A DNA stretch of 64,000 nucleotides from positions 1,736,001-1,800,000 of the forward strand of contig NZ_CP053748.1 in the NCBI RefSeq assembly GCF_024400215.1, given 5' to 3'. The stretch comes from Massilia sp. erpn. Lineage in GTDB: Bacteria; Pseudomonadota; Gammaproteobacteria; Burkholderiales; Burkholderiaceae_D. A program made the position numbers and the translations under genes. This document shows positions 26,259 through 35,345 of this stretch, piece after piece. Within the stretch, counting starts at the first letter, position 1. Each line of letters begins with the position of its first letter. A model generated the notes under the pieces. That model saw nothing but the letters and a program-made list of their open reading frames with translations. It was not told the origin of the DNA and did not search any database.

Positions 26259-26855
26259 ATGTCCCTGCTTCACTACCTTGAACATCACTTCCTGACGGAG
26301 GCCCAGCTGCTTGCCGCCGCCGGCATCGGCACCGGGCAGCTGCACGCGCTGCAGGCGGCCGGCGTCATGCCGCAGGCATCCTACCGGCTGCGGCTGAACA
26401 TCGATTGCGATTCCTTCATCTTCGGCCCGCATCATGAGGAGCATGAACAGCGCTACTATCCCATGGGCTCGCCCAGCTGGCTTGGCAGCCTGCTGCTTCT
26501 GAAGCCGGAGGATGCCTATGGATTCTTCTGCCGCCGCTATCTGGCGCGCTTGCAGGAATTGGGAGGCGGTACGGAGCCGGACCTGGCGGCGGAATGGGGC
26601 CACTTCCTGAGCGGCACTTACGGCTTGTGCACGCGCAGCGGCCTGCCGGAGGATATCGCCGCCAAGGAACTGGCCATCATCCGCATCCAGCGTCTGAGCG
26701 ACGCGCCGGACCCGCTAACGCCCGAGCGGCGCGCCAGGCTGGCCGAGGCGGTGGCGCTGCTGGACACGGCCAGCAGCCCGTTCGCGCCGCACGAGCGGCA
26801 GCGTAGTTCGCGCCACCGCTACGTCGACCAGATGCGGACGCGCTACGGCTTATAA
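26259..26855 (+). CDS. Uncharacterised protein, possibly DUF6058 family
   Basis: A 198-residue soluble protein with no signal or membrane segment. The layout (a first helical part, then the aromatic YYPMGSPSWLGSLL region and FCRRYLARLQELG) recalls the DUF6058 'natural product biosynthesis' family, but this is from memory of general pattern and is uncertain. The C-terminus is rich in Arg and ends in HRYVDQMRTRYGL. It stands alone on the plus strand; its stop overlaps that of the convergent DUF1428 gene by 6 nt. Confidence 0.65.
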   Translation: MSLLHYLEHHFLTEAQLLAAAGIGTGQLHALQAAGVMPQASYRLRLNIDCDSFIFGPHHEEHEQRYYPMGSPSWLGSLLLLKPEDAYGFFCRRYLARLQELGGGTEPDLAAEWGHFLSGTYGLCTRSGLPEDIAAKELAIIRIQRLSDAPDPLTPERRARLAEAVALLDTASSPFAPHERQRSSRHRYVDQMRTRYGL

Positions 26856-27209
26856 GTCCACGATCATCTTGAAGCCGCCGAAGATCATGCGCTTGCCGTC
26901 GAAGGGGAAGGTGGCGGGGTCCATCATCTCCTTCATGCGCGGGTCGTTCATCACTTTCTCGTTGATGATGTCGCGCTGCTCGCGCGACTCGTAGACGATC
27001 CACGAGAACATCACCAGCTCGCCGTCTTCCTGCTTCACCGCTTGCGGGAAGGAGGTATGCACGCCGAGCTTCACATCGTCGGCCATGCATTCGCGGAACT
27101 GCAGCGCGCCATGCTCGCGCCAGATGGCGCCGGCTTTTTGCGCCATTTCCCGGTAAGCATCGATATTTTTCTGTGGAACGGGAACCAGAAAGCCGTCAAC
27201 ATAAGGCAT
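26850..27209 (-). CDS. DUF1428 family protein (YbaA-like)
   Basis: A 119-residue protein beginning MPYVDGFLVPVPQKN and containing LVMFSWIVYESREQRD and FDGKRMIFGGFK. This is the characteristic DUF1428 (E. coli YbaA) sequence, a ferredoxin-like/dimeric alpha-beta barrel fold of unknown function. The ATG at 27209 is preceded by AAGGAG with 6-nt spacing and is preferred to the ATG six codons upstream. It is convergent, with minimal overlap, with the gene at 26259. Confidence 0.9.
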   Translation of the reverse strand: MPYVDGFLVPVPQKNIDAYREMAQKAGAIWREHGALQFRECMADDVKLGVHTSFPQAVKQEDGELVMFSWIVYESREQRDIINEKVMNDPRMKEMMDPATFPFDGKRMIFGGFKMIVDL

Positions 27210-27305
27210 CGCATTCTCCTTGCTCAAGCGGACGCAGCCGGGGTGCCGCGCACCGTGGCATCAGCTTAGTCACGTTCGATTGAAATTACAATCATTGCAA
27301 TTCGG

Positions 27306-28277
27306 CTACAAGGCCGGGCAGGCGAAGCGGCGCCGGTAAGCGCCCGGCGTGGTCGCGGCCAGGCGGCGGAAGTGGTGGCGCAGCGATTCTTCGGAACCGA
27401 AACCGGCGCGCTCCGCCACCTGGGCCAGCGGCAGCTCAGGCGTTTCCAGCAGATCCTTGGCGATGGCGACGCGCTCGCGGGTCAGCCATTCCATCGCGCC
27501 CATGCCGGTCGCCTCCTGGAACTGGCGCTGCAAGGTGCGCGCGCTCATGGATGCGCGCTCGGCCATGCTGGCCACCGTATGGCGGCGCGCCGGATATTCG
27601 CGCAGCCAGTCCATCAGGCGCGACAAGCGTCCCTGCTCATCATGCGCCATGGGACGCGGCAGGAATTGCGCCTGGCCGCCCTCCCGATGCGGCGCCACCA
27701 CCAGGCGCTGGGCCACCAGATTGCCGACGCGCGCGCCGTAATCGCGCCGCACCAGATGCAGCAGCATATCCAGGCCGGCGGCGGAACCGGCCGAGGTGAT
27801 GATCTGCCCTTCGTCTACATACAGATCGTCTTCCCGGACTTTGATGCGCGGATAACGGCGCGCCAGCCGCTCGGCATAGCGCCAGTGCGTGGTGGCGCTG
27901 CGGCCATCGAGCACGCCGGCCGCGGCCAGCACGAAGACGCCGGAACAGATGCTGCACAGGCGCGCACCACGCGCATGCGCGGCGCGGACCTGCTGCAGCA
28001 GCACGGCGAGCGGCTCTTCATCGGCATTGCGCCAGCCGGGAATCACGATGGTGTCGGCGCGCGCCAGCAGCTCGGGCGCATATGGCGCCTGCAGCGTGAT
28101 GCCGCCGGCGGCGCGAATCGGTCCCGGCTCGGCGGCGCAGACGGCAAATTCATACCAGTCCACGCCGAGCTCCGGACGGTCGAGCGCAAACAGCTCGACC
28201 GTGCAGCCGAATTCAAAAGTGCACAAACCGTCATAGGCCAGGGCCACGACCAGATGCTTTTTTGCTGGGGAGTCCAT
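27306..28277 (-). CDS. FtrA/GlxA-type AraC-family transcriptional regulator
   Basis: A 323-residue protein. An N-terminal DJ-1/PfpI-like class I glutamine-amidotransferase-fold domain occupies about residues 8-180 (ICSGVFVLAAAGVLDGRSATTHW), and a C-terminal AraC pair of helix-turn-helix motifs about 220-320 (SARTLQRQFQEATGMGAMEWL; VAERAGFGSEESLRHHFRR). This is the FtrA/GlxA architecture. FtrA-type regulators are commonly found next to a rhodanese gene, as here (28398, divergent). A nested inverted repeat covers its start codon and the shared promoter region, suggesting autoregulation. Confidence 0.88.
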   Translation of the reverse strand: MDSPAKKHLVVALAYDGLCTFEFGCTVELFALDRPELGVDWYEFAVCAAEPGPIRAAGGITLQAPYAPELLARADTIVIPGWRNADEEPLAVLLQQVRAAHARGARLCSICSGVFVLAAAGVLDGRSATTHWRYAERLARRYPRIKVREDDLYVDEGQIITSAGSAAGLDMLLHLVRRDYGARVGNLVAQRLVVAPHREGGQAQFLPRPMAHDEQGRLSRLMDWLREYPARRHTVASMAERASMSARTLQRQFQEATGMGAMEWLTRERVAIAKDLLETPELPLAQVAERAGFGSEESLRHHFRRLAATTPGAYRRRFACPAL

Positions 28278-28311
28278 GGCGCAATCTTAACGCAGAATGG
28301 CGTTTGCGCCA
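28277..28311. promoter_or_regulatory. Nested inverted repeat in the ftrA-rhodanese divergent region
   Basis: TGGCGCAA at 28277-28284 pairs with TTGCGCCA at 28304-28311, and within it AACGC at 28289-28293 pairs with GCGTT at 28300-28304. The element starts at the ftrA initiation codon and lies about 90 bp upstream of the rhodanese gene. It is a plausible regulator-binding site; assignment to FtrA is inferred. Confidence 0.4.
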
Positions 28312-28397
28312 CTGCCGGCTTCACCCGGCCGCTTCGATAATGGAGACCATATACAGAGCGCCCGCCATCCCGGCAGGGCCAAACAGGGAGAATGCCC

Positions 28398-28811
28398 ATG
28401 TCCATCGTCACCGAAGTCGCCGCCGCCCCCAGCACCCTTGCACAGGCCCATTTCGCAGCCGCGCTGCAATTCGAAACCGACTGCTGGGACGTGCACAGCG
28501 TGATGGGGACGCCGCAGCAGGACTTCGTACTGCTCGACGTGCGCGGTACGGAAAAATATGTGGCCGGCCACGTCCCCGGTGCCATCGATATGGCCCAGCG
28601 CAAGATCATCGGTTCGCGCCTGGCCGCCTACCCGGACGGCACCGTCTTCATCACCTACTGCGCCGGCCCCCACTGCAACGGCGCCGCCCGCGCCGCCATC
28701 CGTCTGGCCCAGCTGGGCCGTCCCGTGAAGATCATGACCGGCGGTATCACCGGCTGGCTCGACGAAGGCTTCCCCCTCGCCACCGCACCCGCCAGCGAAG
28801 CCGCCGCTTAA
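28398..28811 (+). CDS. Rhodanese-like domain protein
   Basis: A 137-residue single rhodanese domain. The active-site loop is TYCAGPHCNGA, with Cys in the catalytic position, preceded by FVLLDVRGTEKYVAGHVPGAIDM. It transfers sulfane sulfur or binds thiols in the cytosol. The ATG at 28398 is chosen over that at 28392 because GGGAG ends at 28390, giving a normal 7-nt spacing only for the second. It is divergent from the FtrA-type regulator, which probably controls it. Confidence 0.88.
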   Translation: MSIVTEVAAAPSTLAQAHFAAALQFETDCWDVHSVMGTPQQDFVLLDVRGTEKYVAGHVPGAIDMAQRKIIGSRLAAYPDGTVFITYCAGPHCNGAARAAIRLAQLGRPVKIMTGGITGWLDEGFPLATAPASEAAA

Positions 28812-28831
28812 ACGGCGCGGCAGGAAGCTCC

Positions 28832-29443
28832 TTACATGGCCAGCGCTTTCTCGACCGCCCCGACCAGTTGCTTATCGCCCGGCGTGACCTTGCTGGGGAA
28901 GCTTTCGAGCACGTTGCCGTTGCGGTCGATCAGGTATTTGTGGAAGTTCCAGGCGGGCGCCTTGCCGGTGGCTTTGATCAGGCTGGCGTAGAAGGGATTC
29001 GGTGCGCTGCCCGACACCACCGATTTGGCGAACATGGGGAATTTCACGCCATAGGTGTTGTAGCAGAAGTCGGCGATCTCCTTGCTCGATCCCGGTTCCT
29101 GCTTGCCGAAGTCGTTGGACGGGAAGCCCAGCACCACCAGTCCCTTGGACGCGTATTTGGCGTGCAGCGCTTCCAGGCCTTCGTACTGGTTGGTATAGCC
29201 GCAGTAGCTGGCGGTGTTCACCACCAGCAGCACCTTGCCGGCGTACTGGCACAGATCCTGTGGCGCATCGTCCTGCAGGCGCTTGAAGTTCTGCTTGAGG
29301 ATGGCCGGGCAGCTGGCGCCCAGGGCGGCAGGAACAGAAGCGGCCGGCGCGGCGGTCGCGGATTGCGGCTGAGCGAAGGCGCTGGCGGCGCTCATCAGGC
29401 CCAACGCGGACAGCACGGAAAATTTGATGAGAGTAGGGGACAT
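28832..29443 (-). CDS. Exported glutathione peroxidase family protein
   Basis: A 203-residue thiol peroxidase of the glutathione peroxidase family with a Sec signal peptide (about 1-24, ending AFAQ) and an alanine-rich linker. The catalytic motif VVNTASYCGYTNQYEGLE has Cys, not selenocysteine. The second motif is GFPSNDFGKQEPGS, with Gln, and WNFHKYLIDRNG follows near the C-terminus. It would reduce peroxides in the periplasm. A much longer open frame upstream is rejected because the ATG at 29443 begins a proper signal sequence. It shares a 181-bp divergent region with the PHB depolymerase gene. Confidence 0.9.
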   Translation of the reverse strand: MSPTLIKFSVLSALGLMSAASAFAQPQSATAAPAASVPAALGASCPAILKQNFKRLQDDAPQDLCQYAGKVLLVVNTASYCGYTNQYEGLEALHAKYASKGLVVLGFPSNDFGKQEPGSSKEIADFCYNTYGVKFPMFAKSVVSGSAPNPFYASLIKATGKAPAWNFHKYLIDRNGNVLESFPSKVTPGDKQLVGAVEKALAM

Positions 29444-29624
29444 GGCTATTCCGGCACAAGTAAGAAAAGTGAGAAAAAACCATTCTATGTCAAAGCCATC
29501 CGCACCGCTGAACGACTCCGCAGCGCGGCCAACGTTCCTGCGGTACGATTGAGCGGCTTTAAATGCCGCTTCAGAAGTTCTCGCAGAATTGCAGCTCCAT
29601 TGTCGCTCACGCCAGGAGATTGCC

Positions 29625-30893
29625 ATGCCACGCTGCCGTCCTTTCTTCACCCGCCGTATCGCTAGCCGCTTTGTAGCCAGCCTGGTTTTGCTGGCCACCG
29701 CCCTGTCCCTGTCCGTATCGCAGGCGCAGGCCGCTCCACTGCCCGCCATGAAGGCGAAGCAGGTTTCCGTTTCCGGACTCAGCTCCGGCGCGTATATGGC
29801 AGTACAGTTTGGTGTCGCTTACTCGGCCATTGTGGATGGCGCGGGCGTGATCGCGGGCGGCCCGTACTACTGCGCGCGCGGCAATGTGAATACGGCCGCC
29901 ACGGTGTGCAGCTGCACCACCTTGCCCGCCATGTGCCGTGTGAGCGCCGGCGGTACCGATGTGACGGGCCTGGCTGCCATCACCAGCCAGAACGCCAGCA
30001 ATGGCAGCATCGATCCCTTATCGGGCATGGCGCGCCAGCGCATCTGGCTGTTCTCGGGCAGCGCCGACACGCTGGTGCCGACGCCGGTGATGGACGACCT
30101 GGCCAGCTACTATCAGAACTATGTCCCGGCCAGTAATATCCGCTACAAAAAGGATCTCGCGGTCCAGCATGCGATGCCCACCGACTTCTTCGGCAATAGC
30201 TGCTCGACCCTGGGCTCGCCCTATATCAGCAACTGCGGCTACGATGCGGCGGGCGAACTGCTGAAATGGATTTACGGCACACTGGTCCAGAAGTCCAGCA
30301 ATAATCCGGCGGGACGCTTTATCAGCTTCGACCAGACCGAATTTTTGAGCGATCCGCAGTCGCATGGCATGGCCGCCACCGGCGTGCTGTACGTGCCGCC
30401 GGGCTGCGACGCCAATAAGGCCCAGTCCTGCAAGCTGCACGTGGCCTTCCACGGCTGCAAGCAGGATCAGGCCAGCGTGAGCGATGCCTTTGTCCGCAAC
30501 GCCGGCTATAACGGCTGGGCCGACGCCAACAATATCCTGGTGCTGTATCCGCAGGCGGCGGCGGTTTTGCCGATGGCGAATCCGAACGCGTGCTGGGACT
30601 GGTTCAACTACGACGATCCCAACTACGCCAAACAGTCCGGCCGCCAGATGAAGGCCGTGAAACGCATGATCGACCGTCTGACCGGCGGCAGCGATCCCGG
30701 CCCAGGTCCAGGCCCGGCCACCTGCTTCAATGCCAGCAACTACACCCATGTGCAGGAAGGCCGCGCCCATACGAACGGCTTCTACGTCTATGCCAACGGT
30801 TCGGAACAGCAGATGGGGCTCAACAATATATTCACGCGCACCACACTCAAACGCACCGCACCGGACTACTACGAAATTGGCACCTGTCCCTAA
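29625..30893 (+). CDS. Secreted PHB depolymerase-family enzyme (type 2 catalytic domain)
   Basis: A 422-residue protein with a Sec signal peptide (about 1-37, ending AQAA). The lipase box GLSSG is at residues 51-55, close to the mature N-terminus, as in the type 2 (circularly permuted) short-chain-length polyhydroxyalkanoate depolymerases. Further landmarks are ADTLVPTPVMDD, VAFHGCKQD (oxyanion) and CWDWFNYDD. After residue about 355 a Pro-Gly linker (DPGPGPGPAT) leads to a 60-residue C-terminal domain rich in aromatic residues, probably for polymer binding. AGGAG precedes the ATG at 29625 by 6 nt. It would hydrolyse extracellular polyhydroxybutyrate. Confidence 0.88.
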   Translation: MPRCRPFFTRRIASRFVASLVLLATALSLSVSQAQAAPLPAMKAKQVSVSGLSSGAYMAVQFGVAYSAIVDGAGVIAGGPYYCARGNVNTAATVCSCTTLPAMCRVSAGGTDVTGLAAITSQNASNGSIDPLSGMARQRIWLFSGSADTLVPTPVMDDLASYYQNYVPASNIRYKKDLAVQHAMPTDFFGNSCSTLGSPYISNCGYDAAGELLKWIYGTLVQKSSNNPAGRFISFDQTEFLSDPQSHGMAATGVLYVPPGCDANKAQSCKLHVAFHGCKQDQASVSDAFVRNAGYNGWADANNILVLYPQAAAVLPMANPNACWDWFNYDDPNYAKQSGRQMKAVKRMIDRLTGGSDPGPGPGPATCFNASNYTHVQEGRAHTNGFYVYANGSEQQMGLNNIFTRTTLKRTAPDYYEIGTCP

Positions 30894-30911
30894 ACTCTCA
30901 GCGAGGTATGC

Positions 30912-31328
30912 ATGTATCCATGGCTCTGGTTCTGGAATCCGCAACTCAATCTTCCCCTTAGCGGCCATGTGGCCCAGCAGTTCGATTTAAGGCAGTTGCT
31001 GCGCACCCTGCCCAGCCATGCGGGCGATGGCGCGGTGGAAGGCGATATCGTCAGCGATGTCGCCTCCTACGGCAAGCAAATCGGCTGGCTCACCGATGTG
31101 CTGCTGGACGAGGTGAAGGAAATACGGGAGAAGACGGCCGGGAAAGACAGTGCTCTGGAAAGCTTGCGCATCACCCGGGAGAAGATCGAAGAAATCAAAA
31201 AGCGCTACAACCCAACGGCGGCCAGCATCTATAAGGATGTACAGGACCTGCAGCGCCGCGATGGCCAGGAATTCCAGCAATTGCGCAAGCAATTGCTGGA
31301 GATTCTGCAGCAGCCTCCGGCTGGCTGA
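30912..31328 (+). CDS. Hypothetical coiled-coil protein
   Basis: A 138-residue protein with no recognised family. It starts with a conspicuous tryptophan-rich segment (MYPWLWFWNPQLNLPLSGHV), without a cleavable signal. From about residue 50 it is mostly charged helix with heptad-like pattern, including EVKEIREKTAGKDSALESL and QEFQQLRKQLLEILQQ. It begins 18 bp after the PHB depolymerase gene with an AGCGAGG element before the ATG, so it may be cotranscribed. Association with a surface or polymer granule is conceivable but unsupported. Confidence 0.6.
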   Translation: MYPWLWFWNPQLNLPLSGHVAQQFDLRQLLRTLPSHAGDGAVEGDIVSDVASYGKQIGWLTDVLLDEVKEIREKTAGKDSALESLRITREKIEEIKKRYNPTAASIYKDVQDLQRRDGQEFQQLRKQLLEILQQPPAG

Positions 31329-31334
31329 GGGGAA

Positions 31335-32786
31335 TCAGATGCCGCCCAGGCAGATGTATTTGACGACCAGATAATCGTCCATGCCATAGGTGGAACCTTC
31401 GCGGCCCAGGCCCGACTGCTTGACGCCGCCGAAGGGCGCGACTTCATTGGAAATCAGCCCGGTGTTCACACCCACCATGCCGCTTTCCAGCCCTTCGGCC
31501 ACGCGCCAGATGCGGCCGATGTCGCGCGAATAGAAATAGCTGGCCAGACCGAATTCGGTATTGTTGGCCAGCGCCAGCGCTTCCTCGTCGGTCTTGAAGC
31601 GGAACAGCGGTGCCAGCGGGCCGAAGGTCTCTTCGCCGGCCACCTGCATCCGCTCGTTGGCATCGGCGATCACGGTCGGCTCGAAGAAGCTGTGGCCCAG
31701 CGCATGGCGCTTGCCGCCCAGGAGCAGGCGGCCGCCTTTGGACAAGGCGTCGGCCACATGCTGCTCGACTTTCTGCACGGCTTTCTCGTCGATCAGCGGC
31801 CCCTGGGTCACGCCCTGCTCCACGCCATTGCCCACTTTCAGCTTGCCGACAGCGGCCGCGAATTTCTCGGCGAAGGCTTCGTACACGCCATCCTGCACAT
31901 ACAGGCGGTTGGCGCAGACGCAGGTCTGCCCCGCGTTGCGGTATTTGGAGGCAATGGCGCCTTCCACCGCCGCATCCAGGTCGGCGTCGTCGAACACGAT
32001 GAAGGGGGCATTGCCGCCCAGCTCCAGCGACAGCTTCTTGATCGTCGGCGCACACTGCTGCATCAGGATGCGGCCCACGCCGGTGGAGCCGGTAAAGGTC
32101 AGCTTGCGCACGATGGGGTTGCGGCACATTTCCTCGCCGATTTCGCGCGGCGAGCCGGTGATCACGCTGAACACGCCGGGCGGAATGCCGGCACGCTCGG
32201 CCAGCGCGGCCAGGGCCAGCGCCGAGAATGGCGTGGCTTCGGCCGGTTTCAGCACCATGGGGCAGCCTGCAGCCAGTGCGGGACCGGCTTTGCGCGTAAT
32301 CATCGCAATCGGAAAGTTCCATGGCGTGATCGCGGCGCAGACGCCGATCGGCTCCTTGGTCACGACCAGGCGGCGATCAGGCCAGGGCGAAGCCAGGGTT
32401 TCACCGGCAACGCGCTTGCCCTCTTCCGCAAACCATTCGATGAAGGAGGCGCCGTATTGAACTTCGCCTTTCGATTCGGCCAGCGGCTTGCCCTGCTCGG
32501 TGGTCATCAGCAGGGCCAGATCGTCGGCGTTTTCCAGGATCAGCTCATACCATTTGCGCAGTACGACGGCGCGCTCCTTGGCCGATTTCTTGCGCCACGC
32601 AGGCCAGGCGGCGTTGGCGGCTTCGATGGCGCGGCGGGTTTCGGCCACGCCCATATTCGGAATGGTGCCGATCTTTTCGCCAGTGGCGGGGTTGGTGACA
32701 GCATGGGTTTCGCCATTATCGGCATCGCTCCACGCACCGTTGAGGTAGGCTTGCTGACGCAGCAGGCTTGGGTCCTTGAGTTGCAT
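31335..32786 (-). CDS. gabD: NADP-dependent succinate-semialdehyde dehydrogenase
   Basis: A 483-residue aldehyde dehydrogenase, the usual GabD length. The catalytic Cys lies in NAGQTCVCANR and the general-base Glu in LELGGNAPF. TPWNFPIAMITRKAGPALAAG is the cofactor region, and the C-terminal FGGVKQSGLGREGS is typical. GabD oxidises succinate semialdehyde, the end product of 4-aminobutyrate (and putrescine) breakdown, to succinate. The ATG at 32786 gives the family N-terminus; the frame stays open for 17 codons upstream. The gene is convergent with the hypothetical coiled-coil gene. Confidence 0.93.
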   Translation of the reverse strand: MQLKDPSLLRQQAYLNGAWSDADNGETHAVTNPATGEKIGTIPNMGVAETRRAIEAANAAWPAWRKKSAKERAVVLRKWYELILENADDLALLMTTEQGKPLAESKGEVQYGASFIEWFAEEGKRVAGETLASPWPDRRLVVTKEPIGVCAAITPWNFPIAMITRKAGPALAAGCPMVLKPAEATPFSALALAALAERAGIPPGVFSVITGSPREIGEEMCRNPIVRKLTFTGSTGVGRILMQQCAPTIKKLSLELGGNAPFIVFDDADLDAAVEGAIASKYRNAGQTCVCANRLYVQDGVYEAFAEKFAAAVGKLKVGNGVEQGVTQGPLIDEKAVQKVEQHVADALSKGGRLLLGGKRHALGHSFFEPTVIADANERMQVAGEETFGPLAPLFRFKTDEEALALANNTEFGLASYFYSRDIGRIWRVAEGLESGMVGVNTGLISNEVAPFGGVKQSGLGREGSTYGMDDYLVVKYICLGGI

Positions 32787-32871
32787 GATGGCCTCCGGCT
32801 GTGTTCTTGACCCCGCCACTATGCCATATGGGGCCAAGCCTTGCAGCGCCGCTGGCCGCTTGCCTGTTTTT

Positions 32872-33675
32872 TCAGCGCACTTGCAATTTCAGCAGCTCCG
32901 GCGCGGGTTCCGGCCATTTCAGCTTCATATTCTCCAGCGTTTCCAGCAGCAGAGAAGCGACAGCGACATTGCGGTGCGGCTTGGAGTTGGCCGGCACCAC
33001 ATACCAGGGCGCGTGGTCGGCGTCGGTGGCGGCGATGGCATCCTCATAGGCTTTCTGGTACTGGTTCCACAGCGCACGCTCCTTCAAATCCTGGGGATCG
33101 AACTTCCAGCGCTTGTCCGGCTCATCAAGGCGCGCCTGCAAACGCTCGCGCTGTTCGTCGCGCGAAATGTGCAGGAAGATTTTGACGATGACGGTGCCGG
33201 TTTCCGCCAGCAGGCGTTCGAAATCGCGGATCTGGGCATAGCGGCGCTTGCACTCGGCCGGCTTGATCGTGCCATGCACCAGCGGCACCAGCACTTCCTC
33301 ATAATGGCTGCGGTTGAAGATGGCGATTTCGCCCGCCTTCGGCACTTCGCGGTGCACGCGCCACAGGTAATCGCGTTCCAGCTCAGCCTCGGTCGGCGCC
33401 TTGAAGGCCACGGGACGAAGACCGATGGGATTGATGCCTTTGAACAGGGCGCGCATGGCGCCATCCTTGCCCGCCGTGTCTATGCCTTGCAGCACCACCA
33501 GCACCTTGCGTTTGCGCTCCGCCAGCAGCATGGTCTGCAGCGTGGCGATGCGTTCGCTCAACTCTTCCATCCGGGCTTTTTCCTCATCCTTGCCCGGCTC
33601 CAACGGCGCGCGGTCGGCATCCTTGTCGCGCAGCTTGAGTTTGGCGGGTGCCCGAAAATGGTCGCGTGCTTTCAT
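32872..33675 (-). CDS. Polyphosphate kinase 2 family protein
   Basis: A 267-residue PPK2 domain protein. Walker A is in VVLQGIDTAGKDGAMRALF, the lid/Walker B region is IAIFNRSHYEEVLVP, and KWKFDPQDLKER-like (RWKFDPQDLKERALWNQY) follows. Single-domain PPK2 enzymes phosphorylate nucleoside mono- or diphosphates using inorganic polyphosphate. The ATG at 33675 fits the conserved start (MKARDHF); 33 further codons upstream are open but would overlap the neighbouring gene. It stands downstream of the flavoprotein gene on the same strand, separated by 59 bp. Confidence 0.92.
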   Translation of the reverse strand: MKARDHFRAPAKLKLRDKDADRAPLEPGKDEEKARMEELSERIATLQTMLLAERKRKVLVVLQGIDTAGKDGAMRALFKGINPIGLRPVAFKAPTEAELERDYLWRVHREVPKAGEIAIFNRSHYEEVLVPLVHGTIKPAECKRRYAQIRDFERLLAETGTVIVKIFLHISRDEQRERLQARLDEPDKRWKFDPQDLKERALWNQYQKAYEDAIAATDADHAPWYVVPANSKPHRNVAVASLLLETLENMKLKWPEPAPELLKLQVR

Positions 33676-33734
33676 GATGGTTCCTGTTCTGTTGCGGGAG
33701 TATGCCTTCGGAAGCAGGGTAGCAGAAAACGCGC

Positions 33735-35345
33735 CTACGACAGCACCAGCCTTGCGGCGCGATAGCCCCACCACGAGGCTTCCTCGAAAACCGAGAAGCC
33801 ACTCAGGTCGGAATGGGCGAAGAGGATGGAGCCATCCAGCTCGCGCAGGGCGCGCAGACCGGCATCGCTGCGAAAGCCGGGGGATGGCGAGGCCATGGCG
33901 TGGCCGCGCAGCGTGATGTCGACACGTTCAACGCAGGAGGCGAAATTGGCGCCATAAGCGGCTTTCAGGTCGGCGCTGGCCAGCGCCAGCAGTTCCTGCG
34001 GACTGGCCGAGATCATCCAGCGGCGCGCGCCGGAAGGGGTACGGTCGGACAGGGCCACGTAGGAACTGAATACGGTCTTTTCCGGCGGACGCACGCGAAT
34101 GTCCTGATGCGTGGAGATGACATAGCCCAGCCCCGGCTCGCCATACACCACATTGTCCCAGGAGAGCGGCGCCGGTCCCTTCTCTTCGGGGAAGCGCTTG
34201 AGCAGGAAATTCGCCACCATCCACGGTGCGTACACGGGAATATGCTGGGCGGGGTTGAAGCCATAGCTGGCGATATTCTCCACCACGCGCGCCGCCACAT
34301 ACAGCGGCATGGCGCAGATGGCTTTGCGGGCGCGCACCAGGAAGCTGCGCGGCTTGCCGCCTTCGAGCGCGAAGCACAGCGCTTCCACACCCTTGTCCAC
34401 GCGCTTCAGCGAGACGGCCGTGCCGTTCAGGCGCTGCGCGCCGGAGCGCCGTTCCAGGCCGGAGGCCAGGGTCTGCAAGCCGCCCGGCCAGGTGAGCCAT
34501 GCGCCCTGCCCGGCATTGGCCGCCTCGCCGCCGCGGCCACAGAAGTAGTGCAGGCCGGCCCAGGCGGATACCTTGTCGTAGCGCGCGCCGTAATCGTCGC
34601 GGCAGCAGTAGTTCAGGTACCAGTGCAAACTGGGCGAGCGGTAGCCTTTCTGCTCTATCCATTGCTTGAAGCTGATCGCGTCGAGCTTGAGCCAAGCAGC
34701 ATCGTCCGAGGAATTCACGGTGGGGAAAGCGAAGACACGCTTGCCATCGCTGCCGCGCGCCTGGCGTAGTTGTTCGACTTCGGCGAAGAAGCGTTTGTGT
34801 TCTTCCAGCTCCTGCGCCGGCACGCCTTCGTGCGGCACCAGCCCTTCCTGCCATTGGCCGTCGAACAGCAGGCGTTCTTCCGGCGCGTGCAGCACGGCGC
34901 GCTCGTCGTAGTAGGGCTTTTGCGCCATGGCGTCGCGCTGGATCACACCCAGGTCGGCCAGGATTTCGCGCACATGGAAGCAGTCCTGCGTCGGCAAAGG
35001 CAGGTAATGCGCACCGGTGGGGAAGGCGAGATCACCAAAGCTGCCGCCAGCCGCATTGCCATAAGGCTGAGGGCCATCCAGCAAGAGGAAATCGCGCTTG
35101 CCCTCCTTGGCCATCTTCCACGCTGCAGTCAATCCGGCGATGCCGGAGCCGAGGATCAGCACATCGGTTTCCAGCGTTTGCGATGGCGGCGGCAAGGCCT
35201 TGCGGTCGCGCAGAAAGTGGCCTTCGTCACGGCCCGGCATAGTGATGTTGGGCGTGATTTCCTGCCAGCGCAGAAAGCCCGCCACGCCGGCGGCGGCGGT
35301 CGCGCCGCTGGCGCCTGCCCACAGCAGAAAGGAGCGGCGCAGCAT
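33735..35345 (-). CDS. FAD-dependent oxidoreductase, amine-oxidase-like, in polyamine locus
   Basis: A 536-residue flavoprotein. The N-terminus (MLRRSFLLWAGASG...) has a twin-arginine RRSFL followed by a hydrophobic stretch, so Tat export or an anchored periplasmic location is possible. The FAD-binding Rossmann motif DVLILGSGIAGLTAAW has GSGIAG at residues 66-71. The C-terminal part ends in a second FAD contact (ILFAHSDLSGFSVFEEASWWG). Overall it resembles amine/polyamine oxidase or phytoene-desaturase-like enzymes; the substrate is not evident. Its ATG shares one base with the stop of the aminopropyltransferase gene (TGATG), so the two are translationally coupled. Oxidation of the polyamine made by its partner is a reasonable inference. 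Confidence 0.82.
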   Translation of the reverse strand: MLRRSFLLWAGASGATAAAGVAGFLRWQEITPNITMPGRDEGHFLRDRKALPPPSQTLETDVLILGSGIAGLTAAWKMAKEGKRDFLLLDGPQPYGNAAGGSFGDLAFPTGAHYLPLPTQDCFHVREILADLGVIQRDAMAQKPYYDERAVLHAPEERLLFDGQWQEGLVPHEGVPAQELEEHKRFFAEVEQLRQARGSDGKRVFAFPTVNSSDDAAWLKLDAISFKQWIEQKGYRSPSLHWYLNYCCRDDYGARYDKVSAWAGLHYFCGRGGEAANAGQGAWLTWPGGLQTLASGLERRSGAQRLNGTAVSLKRVDKGVEALCFALEGGKPRSFLVRARKAICAMPLYVAARVVENIASYGFNPAQHIPVYAPWMVANFLLKRFPEEKGPAPLSWDNVVYGEPGLGYVISTHQDIRVRPPEKTVFSSYVALSDRTPSGARRWMISASPQELLALASADLKAAYGANFASCVERVDITLRGHAMASPSPGFRSDAGLRALRELDGSILFAHSDLSGFSVFEEASWWGYRAARLVLS

